Source of the DNA: Paracoccus sp041927875
Lineage (GTDB): Bacteria > Pseudomonadota > Alphaproteobacteria > Rhodobacterales > Rhodobacteraceae
Length of the DNA: 6,498 bases
Strand: one strand, 5' to 3'
NCBI RefSeq assembly: GCF_041927875.1
Contig: NZ_JBHFHN010000028.1
A program made the position numbers and the translations under genes. Of this stretch, positions 6,320 to 6,498 are shown one piece after another. The number at the start of each line of letters is the position of its first letter. The stretch's first letter is position 1. The notes under the pieces were generated by a model. The model saw only the letters and a list, made by a program, of their open reading frames with translations. It made no database searches and was not told the DNA's origin.

Positions 6320-6498
6320 TGGTCGCGCTCCCAGAACCCGCCAGCCTGCGCAATGCAGGTCAGCTTGTGATGCTGGGCCTCGGTCAGCCGGGCGCGCGCG
6401 GCGAATGTTTCAAGCTTCTGGCGCAGGCTCTCGCAGAACTCGACCTCGAAATCGGTGATGGCGTTCGCCGTCGCGGCAGCAAGAAGGTCGGCCCAGGG
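6316..6498 (-). CDS. Partial unrecognised protein, C-terminal part only
   Basis: An open frame runs in from the right edge on the minus strand and ends with TGA at 6316-6318, giving the last 60 residues of a protein whose start is outside the window. No in-frame ATG lies inside the fragment. It begins PWADLLAAATANAI and ends AQAGFWERDQ. The middle (TDFEVEFCESLRQKLETF) is strongly helical and charged, like a small coiled-coil or helical-bundle phage protein, and two cysteines are spaced too far apart to suggest a metal site. Its stop overlaps the ATG of the nuclease gene as ATGA, the same junction type as the next two, so it is very probably the preceding cistron of the same operon. I cannot assign a function. 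Confidence 0.75.
   Translation of the reverse strand, partial: PWADLLAAATANAITDFEVEFCESLRQKLETFAARARLTEAQHHKLTCIAQAGGFWERDQ
6328..6332 (-). promoter_or_regulatory. Ribosome binding site of the nuclease gene
   Basis: The minus strand reads GGGAG here, 8 bases before the ATG at 6319 and inside the end of the preceding frame. It supports the chosen start of the nuclease and coupled translation across the ATGA overlap. Confidence 0.65.

Noticed and set aside
5532..6353. 273-codon minus-strand frame overlapping the nuclease gene
   Set aside because: It is a shifted frame of the nuclease, with an Arg/Gly/Ala-rich translation and none of the nuclease motifs.

Overview
The window looks like part of a phage, or another integrated element, from a high-GC alphaproteobacterium. 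Rhodobacterales is the best guess, from GC content (41 of 60 bases in a sampled stretch of the operon), codon choice and general protein character; nothing in the window proves the taxon. Most of the sequence is one tightly packed minus-strand operon read from right to left. It enters the window at the right edge and ends at a clear intrinsic terminator at 785-814.

In transcription order the operon encodes: the last 60 codons of an unrecognised protein (6316-6498); a PD-(D/E)XK nuclease of the Cas4/RecB type with a probable iron-sulfur cysteine set (5468-6319); a 249-residue phage-type protein of unknown function (4722-5471); a RecD/Dda-like SF1B DNA helicase (3406-4725); and a large primase-helicase with a Toprim domain followed by a VirE-type ATPase (838-3396). 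The first three junctions are four-base ATGA stop/start overlaps. The fourth has a 9-base gap with a Shine-Dalgarno overlapping the stop codon. The proteins are therefore probably made as a coupled set. Together they read as a DNA replication/recombination module: primer synthesis and helicase loading, 5'-3' unwinding, and end or flap processing. No integrase, structural or lysis gene is visible, so whether this is a phage, a prophage or another element cannot be settled here.

To the left, converging on the operon, is a plus-strand gene of unknown function ending at 766. Its base composition is visibly lower in GC (28 of 60 in 601-660), so 767-837 may be a junction between regions of different origin.

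The most unusual items are: a perfect REP-like palindrome at the 3' end of the nuclease gene that seems to supply both its C-terminus and the next gene's ribosome binding site; non-canonical residues in the Toprim DxD motif and the Walker A motif of the primase-helicase; and pairing of an Fe-S nuclease with an SF1B helicase in one coupled operon, resembling a split Dna2. I see no CRISPR array, tRNA, rRNA or insertion sequence, and no stretch over 300 bases without a gene. I do not see a clearly new biological system.
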